Notes: generated by a model not told the origin, from the letters alone. A stretch of 64,000 nucleotides of DNA from an uncultured Bacteroidales bacterium (GCA_947306365.1 CAMZGD010000001.1:124001-188000), one strand, 5' to 3'. Shown: positions 34,176 through 43,279, numbered from the stretch's first letter. Numbers and translations are program-made.

Positions 34176-35531
34176 ATGTTCGACTTTGCAAATTTCACGC
34201 CGTGGGTGCTTTTTTCCGATATGGGCATCATCTGCGCGTTGCTGCTCGTCGGAAAGTTCCTGCGGGTGAAGGTTCGTCTCATCCAGAAGCTGTTCATCCC
34301 GCCCAGCCTGCTGGCGGGCATCCTCGGCCTGGCCTTCGGCCCGAACGGCCTGGGCTGGCTGCCCCTGTCGGGCAGCATCAGCACCTATGCGGCAATCCTG
34401 ATCGCCGTCGTGTTCGGCGCGCTGCCCCTGTCTTCCCCGAGTTTCAAGGTCCGGGAAGTGGCCCGCCGGGTGGGGCCGATGTGGGCCTTCTCCCAGTTCG
34501 GGATGCTGTTCCAGTGGGCGGTGATGGGCCTGTTCGGCCTGCTCGTCCTGCGGCTGGTCTGGCCGCAGCTCAACGCCGCCTTCGGCGTGATGCTGCCGAC
34601 GGGCTTCTACGGCGGCCACGGTACCGCGGCGGCCATCGGCTCGGCGTTCGACGGGCTGGGCTGGGACGAGGCCACCAGCCTGGGAATGACCACGGCCACC
34701 ATCGGTGTGATCGTCGCCATTCTCGGCGGCCTGCTTTTCATCAAGATCGCCACGAAGAAGGGACAGACCGCCTATCTGTCCGATTTCAGCGAGCTTCCCG
34801 ATGAATACCGCAGCGGCCTGCTGCCCGAAGAGAAGCGCGAGCCGACGGCCATCGGCACCACTTCTCCCATCTCGATCGACTCCCACGTCTTCCACCTCTC
34901 CCTGGTCGTGGTTTCCGCGTTCGGCGGCTATCTGCTGAGCCGCGGCGTCAAGCTGCTGTGGCCGGCCGTGGAACTTCCGGTGTTCAGCTGCGCGTTCGTG
35001 GCGGGAATGCTGCTCAAGCTGTGCTTCAACAAGGCGGGCGCCGCCCGGTACATCGATCCCCGGACGGCGGGCAGCATCAGCAGTTCGGCCACCGACCTGC
35101 TGGTGGCCTGCGGCGTGGCTTCGATCAAGCTCAGCGTGGTCGTCAAGTATGCGTGGCCATTGGTCGTCCTGACGCTCACCGGCATCGCCGTGACGGTCTT
35201 CACGGTGTTCTGGTTCGGCCGCCGGCTCAACCGGAAGGACTGGTTCGAGAAGTCGGTCTTCGCCTGGGGCTGGTGGACCGGCACGATGGCGATGGGCATC
35301 GCACTGCTGCGCATCGTCGATCCGAAGATGCAAAGCAAGGCGATGGACGACTATGCGCTGGCCTATTTGCCCTGCGCACCGGTCGAGATCCTGCTCATCA
35401 CGTTCGTTCCCATCCTCTTCGCGGCCGGGCAGGGGTTGTGGCTGATGCTGGGCTGCCTCGCGCTTTCCCTGCTGATCCTTTTGCTGGCCCGGCGGCTTCA
35501 CTGGTGGATTCCCAAAAGCGAATTGAAATGA
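34176..35531 (+). CDS. gltS: Sodium/glutamate symporter (GltS family)
   Basis: A 451-residue transporter with about ten or more membrane segments. The family repeats are visible as GFYGGHGTAAAIGSAF in the first half and GGYLLSRG/SCAFVAGM in the second. It imports glutamate with sodium. I use the ATG at 34176 (MFDFANFTPWVLF); a longer frame from 34017 overlaps the divergent DUF4294 gene and is rejected. A weak -7-like TATTTTTA lies at 34147-34154. Its stop overlaps the ATG of the M19 dipeptidase gene (ATGA), so uptake of glutamate and hydrolysis of dipeptides look coupled. Confidence 0.9.
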   Translation: MFDFANFTPWVLFSDMGIICALLLVGKFLRVKVRLIQKLFIPPSLLAGILGLAFGPNGLGWLPLSGSISTYAAILIAVVFGALPLSSPSFKVREVARRVGPMWAFSQFGMLFQWAVMGLFGLLVLRLVWPQLNAAFGVMLPTGFYGGHGTAAAIGSAFDGLGWDEATSLGMTTATIGVIVAILGGLLFIKIATKKGQTAYLSDFSELPDEYRSGLLPEEKREPTAIGTTSPISIDSHVFHLSLVVVSAFGGYLLSRGVKLLWPAVELPVFSCAFVAGMLLKLCFNKAGAARYIDPRTAGSISSSATDLLVACGVASIKLSVVVKYAWPLVVLTLTGIAVTVFTVFWFGRRLNRKDWFEKSVFAWGWWTGTMAMGIALLRIVDPKMQSKAMDDYALAYLPCAPVEILLITFVPILFAAGQGLWLMLGCLALSLLILLLARRLHWWIPKSELK

Positions 35532-36610
35532 GACGCACGCTGATTCGGCTGGTTCCGGCGCTGCTGGTGTTCGCGGCCCTTGGATTCACGGTGCAGCAGG
35601 ACGAGGAGACGTTGCTGCGCCGGCGGGCGGAAAAGCTGCACGACAAGCTGATCGCGGTCGATACGCACACCGATACGGCGCTGGAACTGATCAAACCCGG
35701 CGTGGATGCGTCGAAGGTGCAGGCTTCCTTCCCGCGTCTGCGCTCGGGAAGGGTGGACTGCTGCTTCTATCCCGTTTTCGTGGAACAGGGACCGCTCGAC
35801 GAAGCGACCGAACTTCGCGTGTTCGAGGAGACCCTCGCCCGGATGGAGGCTGTCCGGGCCTATATCGCGGCGCGCCCGAAGGAAGCGGCCGTCGCCCTGA
35901 CGGCCGACGACATCGTCCGGAACAAGCGGCGGCACAGGCTGAGCCTGGTCCTGGGCCTGGAGAACGCGTATCCCATCGGACGCGACCTGTCGCGGCTGCA
36001 GGTCTTCTACGACCTGGGCGCCCGCATCATTACCCTGTCGCACAACTACGACAACGACGTGTGCGACGCATCGCGCTATCCGCAGCGCACCTGGGGCGGC
36101 CTCTCGCCCTTCGGGCGGGAGCTCGTGCGGGAGATGAACCGGCTGGGTGTCCTGGTGGACTGCTCGCACGCCTCCACGGAGACGCTGTATGACTGCCTCT
36201 CGCTCAGCACCGCACCGGTCATCTGCTCGCATTCCTGCGTCTATGCCATCAAGGACCATCCGCGCAACCTGACCGACGACGAGATCCGCGCCATCGCGGC
36301 GAAGGGCGGCGTCGTCCAGGTGACGACGGGGCGCTGGGCGCTTTCCTGGCTGCCGAACGAACAGGTGGACATCGGGACGTTCTGCGACCATGTGGAGTAC
36401 ATCCGGCGGCTCGTGGGTGTGGAATACGTGGGTGTCGGCACCGACTTCGACGGCGGCGGCGGGATGAAGGGGCTGGAAGACGCCTCGAAGATGAAGGACA
36501 TCACCGTGGAACTTCTTCGCCGCGGCTGGACAGACCGGGAACTCGAATGCTTCTGGGGCGGCAACCTGCTCCGCGTTTTCCGCGCGGTCGAAAATGCACG
36601 GGAACATTAA
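35528..36610 (+). CDS. Membrane dipeptidase (M19, renal dipeptidase family)
   Basis: A 360-residue zinc dipeptidase. The start at 35528 overlaps the gltS stop by four bases and gives a short hydrophobic signal (RLVPALLVFAALGFTV). Metal-site motifs: AVDTHTDTALE (His-x-Asp), LGLENAYPIG (bridging Glu), DCSHAS and ICSHSCVYAI (two His) and VGTDFDGGGG. Family members hydrolyse dipeptides, including those with D-amino acids. Coupling to gltS suggests release of glutamate-containing dipeptides outside the membrane followed by import; this is inference. Confidence 0.92.
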   Translation: MRRTLIRLVPALLVFAALGFTVQQDEETLLRRRAEKLHDKLIAVDTHTDTALELIKPGVDASKVQASFPRLRSGRVDCCFYPVFVEQGPLDEATELRVFEETLARMEAVRAYIAARPKEAAVALTADDIVRNKRRHRLSLVLGLENAYPIGRDLSRLQVFYDLGARIITLSHNYDNDVCDASRYPQRTWGGLSPFGRELVREMNRLGVLVDCSHASTETLYDCLSLSTAPVICSHSCVYAIKDHPRNLTDDEIRAIAAKGGVVQVTTGRWALSWLPNEQVDIGTFCDHVEYIRRLVGVEYVGVGTDFDGGGGMKGLEDASKMKDITVELLRRGWTDRELECFWGGNLLRVFRAVENAREH

Positions 36611-36687
36611 GTTTTAGGTTTCGCTAATTACCTGTTAAGTCAGGAAGTTAAGTATCAAATATTTTTGTCGAAAATTTCGCAAAAGTT

Positions 36688-36717
36688 TTTGGTATTTGAT
36701 TTTTTTGTGTACCTTTG
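36688..36717 (+). promoter_or_regulatory. Promoter of the ribosomal-protein operon that starts at rplP
   Basis: TTTG at 36688-36691, an 18-bp spacer and TACCTTTG at 36710-36717. The sequence around it is AT-rich. The predicted leader is about 75 nt. It indicates that transcription really begins just before rplP rather than in a lost upstream gene. Confidence 0.65.
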
Positions 36718-36795
36718 CAACCCTGTGTTTTATGCCTGAAATGCGCTAAAACATTGAGTATTAGAAGTTTAAGATATTTTTAAGTAATAAAGGCT

Positions 36796-37215
36796 ATGTT
36801 ACAACCTAAGAAAACAAAGTTCAGGAGACAGCAGAAAGGCCGCATGAAGGGGATCGCCCAGCGTGGCAACCAGTTGGCCTTTGGTTCTTTCGGTATCAAG
36901 ACCATGGAGAGCTGCTGGCTCACCGGTCAGCAGATCGAGGCTGCCCGTCAGGCTGTCGTACGTTACATGAAACGTGAAGGTAAGATCTGGATCCGCGTGT
37001 TCCCCGACAAGCCGTACACCAAGAAGCCGGCCGAAGTCCGTATGGGTAAAGGTAAAGGCAATCCCGAAGGTTTCGTGGCGCCCATCACCCCGGGCCGTAT
37101 GATCATCGAGGCTGAAGGTGTTCCGATGGCCGTCGCCAAGGAGGCGCTCCGTCTCGGCGCCCAGAAGCTTCCCGTCACCACCAAGTTCGTCGTCCGCAGG
37201 GACTTCACCGAATAA
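36796..37215 (+). CDS. rplP: 50S ribosomal protein L16 (uL16)
   Basis: A 139-residue protein, beginning [19 protein letters not shown], with the usual [20 protein letters not shown] and [10 protein letters not shown] segments. L16 sits near the A site and peptidyl-transferase centre. In nearly all bacteria it follows rpsC in the S10 operon. Here the upstream neighbour is an M19 dipeptidase, and the gene has its own promoter, so the cluster is broken immediately before it. Confidence 0.97.
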   Translation: MLQPKKTKFRRQQKGRMKGIAQRGNQLAFGSFGIKTMESCWLTGQQIEAARQAVVRYMKREGKIWIRVFPDKPYTKKPAEVRMGKGKGNPEGFVAPITPGRMIIEAEGVPMAVAKEALRLGAQKLPVTTKFVVRRDFTE

Positions 37216-37232
37216 TACAAGGAGAGAAGACC

Positions 37233-37427
37233 ATGAAAAGAAAAGAAATCGAAGAGATGGCAGTCAAGGACCTGCGCGAGCGTCTCGAAGTCGAGAAGCA
37301 GAATCTCAACAAACTGAAGATGAACCACGTGATCTCTCCGTTGGAAGACACTTCGGTCATCAAGAAGGCCAAGGCAGACATTGCCCGGATGATGACCGTG
37401 CTGGCAGAAAAAGAGAAACAGAACTAA
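37233..37427 (+). CDS. rpmC: 50S ribosomal protein L29 (uL29)
   Basis: A 64-residue helical protein (MKRKEIEEMAVKDLRERLE; LNKLKMNHVISPLEDTS). L29 lies at the exit tunnel and forms part of the docking site for SRP and trigger factor. It follows rplP and precedes rpsQ as usual. An AAGGAGAG sequence at 37219-37226 is a recognisable Shine-Dalgarno site, which is uncommon in this phylum. Confidence 0.95.
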   Translation: MKRKEIEEMAVKDLRERLEVEKQNLNKLKMNHVISPLEDTSVIKKAKADIARMMTVLAEKEKQN

Positions 37428-37440
37428 ATAGAAATGTCCC

Positions 37441-37695
37441 ATGGAAAGAAATCTTCGTAAAGAAAGAATCGGCATCGTGGTCAGCAACAAGATGGATAAA
37501 TCTATTGTAGTTGCTGTGAAGACCAAGGAGAAGCATCCGATCTACGGCAAGTTCGTGAACAAGACCACGAAGTTCGTCGCCCAGGATGACAAGAACGAGT
37601 GCAGCGAAGGCGACAAGGTCCGCATCATGGAGACCCGTCCGCTGAGCAAGACCAAACGCTGGAGATTAGTAGAAATCGTAGAAAAAGTCAAATAA
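37441..37695 (+). CDS. rpsQ: 30S ribosomal protein S17 (uS17)
   Basis: An 84-residue OB-fold protein with [19 protein letters not shown] at the start and [18 protein letters not shown] near the end, both S17 signatures. It binds 16S rRNA helix 11 early in assembly. It lies between rpmC and rplN with 1-14 bp gaps, in the standard order. Confidence 0.96.
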   Translation: MERNLRKERIGIVVSNKMDKSIVVAVKTKEKHPIYGKFVNKTTKFVAQDDKNECSEGDKVRIMETRPLSKTKRWRLVEIVEKVK

Positions 37696-37696
37696 C

Positions 37697-38062
37697 ATGA
37701 TACAGCAAGAATCACGTTTGTTGGTGGCTGACAATTCGGGTGCGAAAGAGGTTCTCTGCATCCGCGTGCTCGGTGGTACCCGCCATCGTTATGCCACTGT
37801 GGGCGACAAGATCGTCGTCGCCGTCAAGAGCGCCATTCCGGGCGGCAACGCCAAGAAGGGCTCTGTTTCCAATGCCGTCGTCGTCCGCACCAAGAAGGAA
37901 GTCCGTCGCGCCGACGGTTCCTATATCCGTTTCGACGACAACGCGTGCGTGCTGCTGACGAAGCAGGACGAGGTCGTGGGTACCCGCATTTTCGGCCCTG
38001 TGGCCCGCGAGCTCCGCGAAAACTATATGAAAATCGTTTCACTGGCCCCCGAGGTGTTATAA
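37697..38062 (+). CDS. rplN: 50S ribosomal protein L14 (uL14)
   Basis: A 121-residue protein that begins [19 protein letters not shown], with [16 protein letters not shown] and the C-terminal [10 protein letters not shown], all diagnostic of L14. It lies at the subunit interface and is the docking site of the silencing factor RsfS. Only one base separates it from rpsQ. Confidence 0.97.
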   Translation: MIQQESRLLVADNSGAKEVLCIRVLGGTRHRYATVGDKIVVAVKSAIPGGNAKKGSVSNAVVVRTKKEVRRADGSYIRFDDNACVLLTKQDEVVGTRIFGPVARELRENYMKIVSLAPEVL

Positions 38063-38067
38063 GGAGG
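38061..38067 (+). promoter_or_regulatory. Strong Shine-Dalgarno site of rplX
   Basis: AAGGAGG lies 7 nt before the rplX ATG. Bacteroidetes mRNAs normally lack such sites, so this perfect one is unusual. It overlaps the stop codon of rplN (TAA at 38060-38062). Confidence 0.75.
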
Positions 38068-38074
38068 TAGAACC

Positions 38075-38395
38075 ATGGCAAAATTGCACATCAAAAAAGG
38101 CGATATGGTCTATGTAAACGCAGGCAACGACAAGGGTAAGACCGGTAAAGTCCTGGCTGTGGATACTGAGAAGAACCGTGCCATCGTTGAAGGAGTCAAC
38201 ATGGTCAGCAAGCATACCAAACCCAATTCCAAGAACCCGCAGGGCGGCATCGTCAAACAGGAAGCCGGCATTCACGTGTCGAACCTCCAGGTTGTCGACC
38301 CGGTGAAGGGCGGCGCCACGAAGATCGGCCGTCGTCTGAACGACAAGGGCAAACTGGTCCGCTACGCTAAAAAATCTGGTGAGGAGATCAAGTAA
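38075..38395 (+). CDS. rplX: 50S ribosomal protein L24 (uL24)
   Basis: A 106-residue protein with the KOW motif [20 protein letters not shown] at the N-terminus, then [12 protein letters not shown] and the [14 protein letters not shown] block. L24 starts 50S assembly near the tunnel exit. Its last codon overlaps the rplE start by one base (TAATG). It is preceded by a perfect Shine-Dalgarno site. Confidence 0.96.
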   Translation: MAKLHIKKGDMVYVNAGNDKGKTGKVLAVDTEKNRAIVEGVNMVSKHTKPNSKNPQGGIVKQEAGIHVSNLQVVDPVKGGATKIGRRLNDKGKLVRYAKKSGEEIK

Positions 38396-39009
38396 TGGCA
38401 AAGAAAGAAAAAGCAGCAGCAGTCCCGCAGGGCCCTACGATGGCTGAGATCGGGTACGTCCCTTCCCTTCAGAAGAAGTACAAGGAAGAGATTGTCGACA
38501 AAATGATGAAGGAGTTCAAGTACTCCACCGTGATGCAGGTGCCGAAGCTTGTCAAGATCACCGTGAACCAGGGTATCGGCAGCGCCACCCAGGACAAGAA
38601 GCTCGTGGAGGTCGCCCAGCAGGAACTGACCACCATCGCCGGCCAGAAGGCCGTGCAGACGGTTTCCCGCAAGGACATTTCCAACTTCAAGCTCCGCAAG
38701 GGCATGCCGATCGGCGTGAAGGTCACGCTGCGCGGTGTCCGGATGTATGAGTTCCTCGAGCGCCTGATCGCCGTGTCGCTTCCGCGCATCCGCGACTTCA
38801 AGGGCGTTTCCGAGAACTTCGACGGCCGTGGCAACTACACCCTCGGCGTGAAGGAGCAGATCATCTTCCCGGAGATCGACATCGACAAGATCACGAAAGT
38901 GATGGGTATGGAAATCACCTTCGTCACCACCGCCACCAAGGACGAAGAGGCCTTCGCGCTTCTCCGTGAATTCGGAATTCCTTTCAAGAACATCAAACAC
39001 AATAATTAA
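38395..39009 (+). CDS. rplE: 50S ribosomal protein L5 (uL5)
   Basis: A 204-residue protein, somewhat longer than the usual ~180 because of an N-terminal extension of about 20 residues ([20 protein letters not shown]) before the conserved [12 protein letters not shown]. An internal ATG at residue 16 could be an alternative start, but the present one overlaps the rplX stop (TAATG) as expected for coupling. Signatures: [25 protein letters not shown] and [10 protein letters not shown]5 anchors 5S rRNA in the central protuberance. Confidence 0.95.
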   Translation: MAKKEKAAAVPQGPTMAEIGYVPSLQKKYKEEIVDKMMKEFKYSTVMQVPKLVKITVNQGIGSATQDKKLVEVAQQELTTIAGQKAVQTVSRKDISNFKLRKGMPIGVKVTLRGVRMYEFLERLIAVSLPRIRDFKGVSENFDGRGNYTLGVKEQIIFPEIDIDKITKVMGMEITFVTTATKDEEAFALLREFGIPFKNIKHNN

Positions 39010-39017
39010 TATAGGGT

Positions 39018-39287
39018 ATGGCAAAAGAATCGATGAAGGCCCGCGAAGTCAAGCGCGCCGCCATGTGTGCCAAGTATGCTGAGAAACGCAAGGCCCTGAA
39101 GGAAGCAGGCGACTGGGCTGCCCTGGACAAGCTCCCGAAAAACAGCTCCCCGTGCCGCAAGCACAACCGCTGCTCGATCACCGGCCGTCCGAAAGGATAT
39201 ATGCGCTACTTCGGCATCAGCCGTATTCAGTTCCGCGAAATGGCTTCCAAGGGTCTGATCCCGGGCGTCAAGAAGGCTAGCTGGTAG
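39018..39287 (+). CDS. rpsN: 30S ribosomal protein S14 (uS14)
   Basis: An 89-residue protein with the diagnostic block [20 protein letters not shown] and the end [11 protein letters not shown]. The length and the lack of the second CxxC pair make this the zinc-independent long form. It contacts the 30S head. It lies between rplE and rpsH; the following 93-bp gap is the longest inside this operon. Confidence 0.95.
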   Translation: MAKESMKAREVKRAAMCAKYAEKRKALKEAGDWAALDKLPKNSSPCRKHNRCSITGRPKGYMRYFGISRIQFREMASKGLIPGVKKASW

Positions 39288-39318
39288 AAACAATTCACTT
39301 AATTAATAATAAATTGGA

Positions 39319-39362
39319 TATCGGGCGTCGCGCCAAGGCTTTATCCGAGTGACGCCGGGATT
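39319..39362 (+). other. Hairpin in the rpsN-rpsH gap
   Basis: GGCGTC (39324-39329) pairs with GACGCC (39351-39356), extendable outward with a bulge (CT/AG side pairs near 39321 and 39360). In E. coli S8 represses the spc operon through an RNA site in the rplX-rplE region. This hairpin lies just before rpsH, which encodes S8, but no S8-site match was established. Confidence 0.3.
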
Positions 39363-39380
39363 CAACAAAACCAGAAAAAA

Positions 39381-39776
39381 ATGACTGATCCAATTGCAGA
39401 TTATCTGACAAGAGTTCGCAATGCCTATCTCGCAGGTCACAAGACCGTCGAGGTGCCGGCATCGAAGATGAAGGTCGAGATCACCCGCATTCTCCACGAG
39501 AAGGGGTACATTCTCGCCTGGAAGGTTGTCGAGGGAAAACCTTGCAACACCATCAAGATGGCGCTCAAGTACCATCCGGAAACCAAGAAGGCGGCCGTCA
39601 AGAAGCTGATCCGCGTCAGCTCCCCGGGCCTTCGCACCTACACCGACGTGGAGAACATGCCGCGCGTCCTCAACGGACTGGGCATCGCCATCCTTTCCAC
39701 GTCCAAGGGTATTGTCACGGACAAGGAGGCCCGCAACCTCAATGTCGGTGGTGAAGTAATTTGCTACGTGTACTAA
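39381..39776 (+). CDS. rpsH: 30S ribosomal protein S8 (uS8)
   Basis: A 131-residue protein that begins MTDPIADYLTRVRNAYLAGH and ends LNVGGEVICYVY; the GLGIAILSTSKG block is the S8 signature. It binds 16S rRNA in the central domain and is the feedback repressor of the spc operon in E. coli. The usual rpsN-rpsH-rplF order is kept. Confidence 0.97.
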   Translation: MTDPIADYLTRVRNAYLAGHKTVEVPASKMKVEITRILHEKGYILAWKVVEGKPCNTIKMALKYHPETKKAAVKKLIRVSSPGLRTYTDVENMPRVLNGLGIAILSTSKGIVTDKEARNLNVGGEVICYVY

Positions 39777-39802
39777 TTGTTAACAATTAAAAATCAAGAA
39801 TA

Positions 39803-40363
39803 ATGTCAAGAATCGGTAAATTACCTGTAAACCTGCCTTCTGGCGTCGCCGTTTCGGTCAGCGACGACCACGTGGTCACGGTGAAAGGCCCGCTCGGAGA
39901 ACTGTCCCAGAAGATTGATCCGGACATCGAAGTCTCCGCAGACGGGGGTGTTCTTACAGTAAAGCGTCCGACAGATCAACCTCGCCACCGTTCGATGCAC
40001 GGTCTCTACCGCGCCCTGATCCACAATATGGTTGTAGGTGTCTCGGAAGGTTATACTGTCAAGCAGGAGCTGGTCGGTGTCGGTTACCGCGTGGAAGTGA
40101 AAGACCAGATCGTGGTCTTCAGCCTCGGTTACTCGCACGACATCCAGTTCCAGCTTCCCAAGGAAGTGAAGGCCGAGGCCGAGCCCGTCAAGAAGGGCCA
40201 GAACCCCGTGCTGGTATTGAAGAGCGCTGACAAGCAGCTGCTCGGCATGGTGGCCGCCAAGGTCCGCTCGCTGCGCAAGCCTGAGCCGTACAAGGGCAAG
40301 GGTATCAAGTTCGTCGGCGAACAGCTCCGTCGCAAGGCCGGCAAGAGTGCTTCTGCTAAATAA
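39803..40363 (+). CDS. rplF: 50S ribosomal protein L6 (uL6)
   Basis: A 186-residue protein with two similar domains. It begins [15 protein letters not shown]; the first domain has [11 protein letters not shown] and the second ends with [19 protein letters not shown], the L6 signature. It lies near the sarcin-ricin loop. It follows rpsH after 26 bp. Confidence 0.97.
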   Translation: MSRIGKLPVNLPSGVAVSVSDDHVVTVKGPLGELSQKIDPDIEVSADGGVLTVKRPTDQPRHRSMHGLYRALIHNMVVGVSEGYTVKQELVGVGYRVEVKDQIVVFSLGYSHDIQFQLPKEVKAEAEPVKKGQNPVLVLKSADKQLLGMVAAKVRSLRKPEPYKGKGIKFVGEQLRRKAGKSASAK

Positions 40364-40377
40364 TAGGAGAGAAAGTT

Positions 40378-40740
40378 ATGGCATTGACTAAATCAGAAAG
40401 AAGACAGAGAATCCACTACCGGATCCGCAAGGTTGTCAACGGCACGTCCGACGTTCCGCGCATGGTAGTGTTCAGGAGTAATAAGCAGATCTACGTCCAG
40501 GTCGTCGACGACACCAAGGGCGTGACCCTCGCTTCCGCCGCTTCCAACGACAAGGCCCTCGTCGAGGCTTGCAAGGGCAAGACCGGCATCGAGGCTGCCG
40601 CCGTCGTGGGCAAGGCGATCGCGGAGCGTGCGATCGAGAAGGGGATCTCCACCGTCGCGTTCGACCGCGGAGGCTACCTCTATCACGGAAGAGTTAAAAG
40701 TTTGGCAGACGCTGCCCGTGAGGGCGGCCTTAAATTCTAA
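40378..40740 (+). CDS. rplR: 50S ribosomal protein L18 (uL18)
   Basis: A 120-residue protein; the N-terminus [20 protein letters not shown] and the C-terminal [23 protein letters not shown] are diagnostic. It binds 5S rRNA with L5. A moderate Shine-Dalgarno site, AGGAGA at 40365-40370, precedes the ATG. rpsE follows after 5 bp. Confidence 0.97.
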   Translation: MALTKSERRQRIHYRIRKVVNGTSDVPRMVVFRSNKQIYVQVVDDTKGVTLASAASNDKALVEACKGKTGIEAAAVVGKAIAERAIEKGISTVAFDRGGYLYHGRVKSLADAAREGGLKF

Positions 40741-40745
40741 GGGCT

Positions 40746-41264
40746 ATGGCAGATATCAATGTTAAGAAAGTAAAGACTACGGACCTGGAACTCAAGGACC
40801 GCCTCGTGGCCGTCCAGCGAGTCACCAAAGTCACCAAAGGTGGCCGTCACTTCAGCTTTGCTGCCATCGTGGTCGTCGGCGACGAAAACGGCGTCGTAGG
40901 CTACGGCCTTGGAAAGGCAAACGAAGTCACCACCGCCATCTCCAAGGGTATTGAAGATGCGAAGAAGAACCTCGTCCGGGTCCCGCTGAGCAAGCAGACC
41001 ATCCCGCACGAGCAGTCGGCCAAGTTCGGCGGCGCCCGCGTGTTCATGAAACCCGCGGCCCCCGGTACCGGTGTGAAGGCCGGCGGCGCCATGCGTGCCG
41101 TCTTCGAGTCGGTCGGCGTCCACGACGTCCTTGCCAAGAGCAAGGGCAGTTCCAACCCGCACAACCTGGTGAAGGCTACCGTCAACGCCCTTACGGAAAT
41201 GCGTGACGCCTACACCGTGGCTGGTCTTCGCGGCATTCCCATGAACCGGGTTTTCAATGGTTAA
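40746..41264 (+). CDS. rpsE: 30S ribosomal protein S5 (uS5)
   Basis: A 172-residue protein with the double-stranded-RNA-binding-like N-domain ([30 protein letters not shown]) and the C-domain ([31 protein letters not shown]). It supports mRNA helicase activity and decoding fidelity. Order rplR-rpsE-rpmD is standard. Confidence 0.97.
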   Translation: MADINVKKVKTTDLELKDRLVAVQRVTKVTKGGRHFSFAAIVVVGDENGVVGYGLGKANEVTTAISKGIEDAKKNLVRVPLSKQTIPHEQSAKFGGARVFMKPAAPGTGVKAGGAMRAVFESVGVHDVLAKSKGSSNPHNLVKATVNALTEMRDAYTVAGLRGIPMNRVFNG

Positions 41265-41270
41265 GGAGGA
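41263..41270 (+). promoter_or_regulatory. Strong Shine-Dalgarno site of rpmD
   Basis: AAGGAGGA, 8 nt before the rpmD ATG and overlapping the rpsE stop (TAA at 41262-41264). It is unusual for this phylum. Confidence 0.75.
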
Positions 41271-41278
41271 CTTACGCT

Positions 41279-41464
41279 ATGGCAAAGGTTAAACTTACGC
41301 AGATCAAGAGCAAGAGCGGTGCTACGAAGCGCCAGATTGCCAACCTTACCTCGCTCGGCATCCACCGGATGCACCAGAGCGTCATCGTGGAACTCACGCC
41401 GGTCACCGAAGGGATGATCGAGCGGGTGGCCCATCTGGTTACCGTCGAACCCGTCAACGAATAG
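41279..41464 (+). CDS. rpmD: 50S ribosomal protein L30 (uL30)
   Basis: A 61-residue protein with [20 protein letters not shown] and [14 protein letters not shown], matching short bacterial L30. A strong Shine-Dalgarno site precedes it. It lies between rpsE and rplO in the standard order. Confidence 0.95.
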
Positions 41465-41468
41465 GAGG
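41463..41468 (+). promoter_or_regulatory. Shine-Dalgarno site of rplO
   Basis: AGGAGG lies 7 nt before the rplO ATG and overlaps the rpmD stop (TAG at 41462-41464). It is one of several strong sites clustered in this operon. Confidence 0.7.
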
Positions 41469-41475
41469 AACTTCC

Positions 41476-41922
41476 ATGAAACTCAATAATCTTACCCCTG
41501 CTAAAGGTTCTGTCAAATCAGAGAAGCGCGTCGGCCGCGGTCCCGGTTCGGGTCTCGGCAAGACGGCCGGTCGCGGCAGCAACGGTGCGAAATCCCGTTC
41601 CGGCTACGCCCGCAAGATCGGTTTCGAAGGCGGCCAGATGCCTATCCAGCGCCGGCTTCCGAAGTTCGGTTTCAAGAACCACAACAGAGTCGAATACAAA
41701 GCCGTGAATCTGTCTGCCCTGCAGACGATCAGCGAGCGGTACAACATCACTGCCATTGATGTCGACGTGCTCCGGAGCGCCGGCTTCGCCGCGAAGGGCG
41801 ACCTCGTCAAGATCCTTGCGAAAGGTGAACTGACGGCCAAGCTCGACGTGACGGCCGATGCGTTCTCCGCCGCAGCCATCAAGAAGATTGAAGAGAAGGG
41901 CGGAACGGTCACCAAACTTTAA
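41476..41922 (+). CDS. rplO: 50S ribosomal protein L15 (uL15)
   Basis: A 148-residue protein with the glycine/arginine-rich N-terminal extension ([19 protein letters not shown]) that threads into 23S rRNA, then [17 protein letters not shown]. It acts late in 50S assembly. secY follows after 12 bp. Confidence 0.97.
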
Positions 41923-41934
41923 TTCCCTCCGGCA

Positions 41935-43260
41935 ATGAAAAGGTTTTTTCAAACGATAGTCAACATATTCAAGATCGAAGACCTCCGCAAGCGGTTGGCC
42001 TACACGTTCCTTCTGATCGTGGTCTACCGTCTCGGCAGCTACATCGTGATCCCGGGCATCGATGCCACGCAGATCGCGGCGCTGCAGCAGAAGACCTCGG
42101 AAGGCCTGGTCGGTCTGTTGAATATGTTCTCCGGCGGTGCCTTCGGCAACGCGTCCATCTTCGCGCTGGGCGTGATGCCGTACATCTCCGCATCCATCGT
42201 GATCCAGCTTCTGGGCGTCTTCCTTCCCTCCTTCCAGCGCCTCCAGCGCGAAGGCGAGAGCGGACGTCGCAAGATGAATCAATATACGCGCTACCTCACG
42301 ATCCTGATCCTGGCGATCCAGGGCCCGGCCTATGTCGCGTCCCTGCGTTCGACCCTGCCGCCCGAGGCGTTCGTCACCACGATGAACGGCTGGTGGTACG
42401 GTGTCTTCGCCACCCTGATCCTGATCGGCGGTACGATGTTCGTCATGTGGTTGGGTGAAAGAATTACAGACCGCGGCATTGGTAATGGTATTTCCCTGAT
42501 CATCATGATCGGTATCATCGCCCGTCTCCCGCAGGCGCTGTGGCTCGAGATTTCCGAGAAGTGGACGACCAGCATGGGCGGCATGCTCGTGCTTGTCATC
42601 GAACTGGTCGTGCTCTTCCTGGTCTTCGTCGGTACCATCGCGCTGGTGCAGGCGGTACGCAAGATACCGGTGCAGTACGCCAAGCGTATCGTGGGCAACA
42701 AGCAGTATGGCGGTGTCCGTCAGTACATTCCGCTGAAGATCAATGCGGCCGGTGTGATGCCGATCATCTTCGCGCAGGCGCTGATGCTCTTCCCGCTCAT
42801 CTTCCAGAACTTCACGGCTACGAAAGGCCTGGCGGCCGTAATGGGCAACACGAACGGCTTCTGGTACAACTTCGTCTATGCCATCATGGTCATCCTGTTC
42901 ACGTATTTCTACACCGCTATTACGGTGAACCCGACCAACATGGCAGAGGAAATGAAGAAGAACGGCGGCTTCATCCCGGGTTGCAAGCCCGGCAGGAAGA
43001 CGGCCGAGTACATCGATGCCGTGATGTCGCGCATCACGCTTCCCGGTTCCATCCTGCTGGCCCTTGTCGCCATCCTTCCCGCCTTCGCGCGGATGCTTGG
43101 CGTCAACAGCCAGTTTGCACCTTTCTACGGCGGCACCTCGCTGCTGATCCTTGTGGGTGTGATCCTGGATACCCTCCAGCAGATTGAGAACCACTTGCTT
43201 ATGCGTCACTACGACGGTCTGATGAAGACGGGACGTCTCAAGGGCCGTTCGGGTATGTAA
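41935..43260 (+). CDS. secY: Protein translocase subunit SecY
   Basis: A 441-residue channel protein of the Sec translocase with about ten membrane helices. Landmarks: N-terminal RKRLAYTFLLIVVYRLGSYI, the plug-near segment NMFSGGAFGNASIFALGVMP, LQREGESGRRKMNQYTRYLT and PGCKPGRKTAEYID. The position after rplO is the classical one. All exported and outer-membrane proteins here, such as the SusCD pairs, depend on it. Confidence 0.97.
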   Translation: MKRFFQTIVNIFKIEDLRKRLAYTFLLIVVYRLGSYIVIPGIDATQIAALQQKTSEGLVGLLNMFSGGAFGNASIFALGVMPYISASIVIQLLGVFLPSFQRLQREGESGRRKMNQYTRYLTILILAIQGPAYVASLRSTLPPEAFVTTMNGWWYGVFATLILIGGTMFVMWLGERITDRGIGNGISLIIMIGIIARLPQALWLEISEKWTTSMGGMLVLVIELVVLFLVFVGTIALVQAVRKIPVQYAKRIVGNKQYGGVRQYIPLKINAAGVMPIIFAQALMLFPLIFQNFTATKGLAAVMGNTNGFWYNFVYAIMVILFTYFYTAITVNPTNMAEEMKKNGGFIPGCKPGRKTAEYIDAVMSRITLPGSILLALVAILPAFARMLGVNSQFAPFYGGTSLLILVGVILDTLQQIENHLLMRHYDGLMKTGRLKGRSGM

Positions 43261-43279
43261 TTTTGATAGATTCTTTCAC

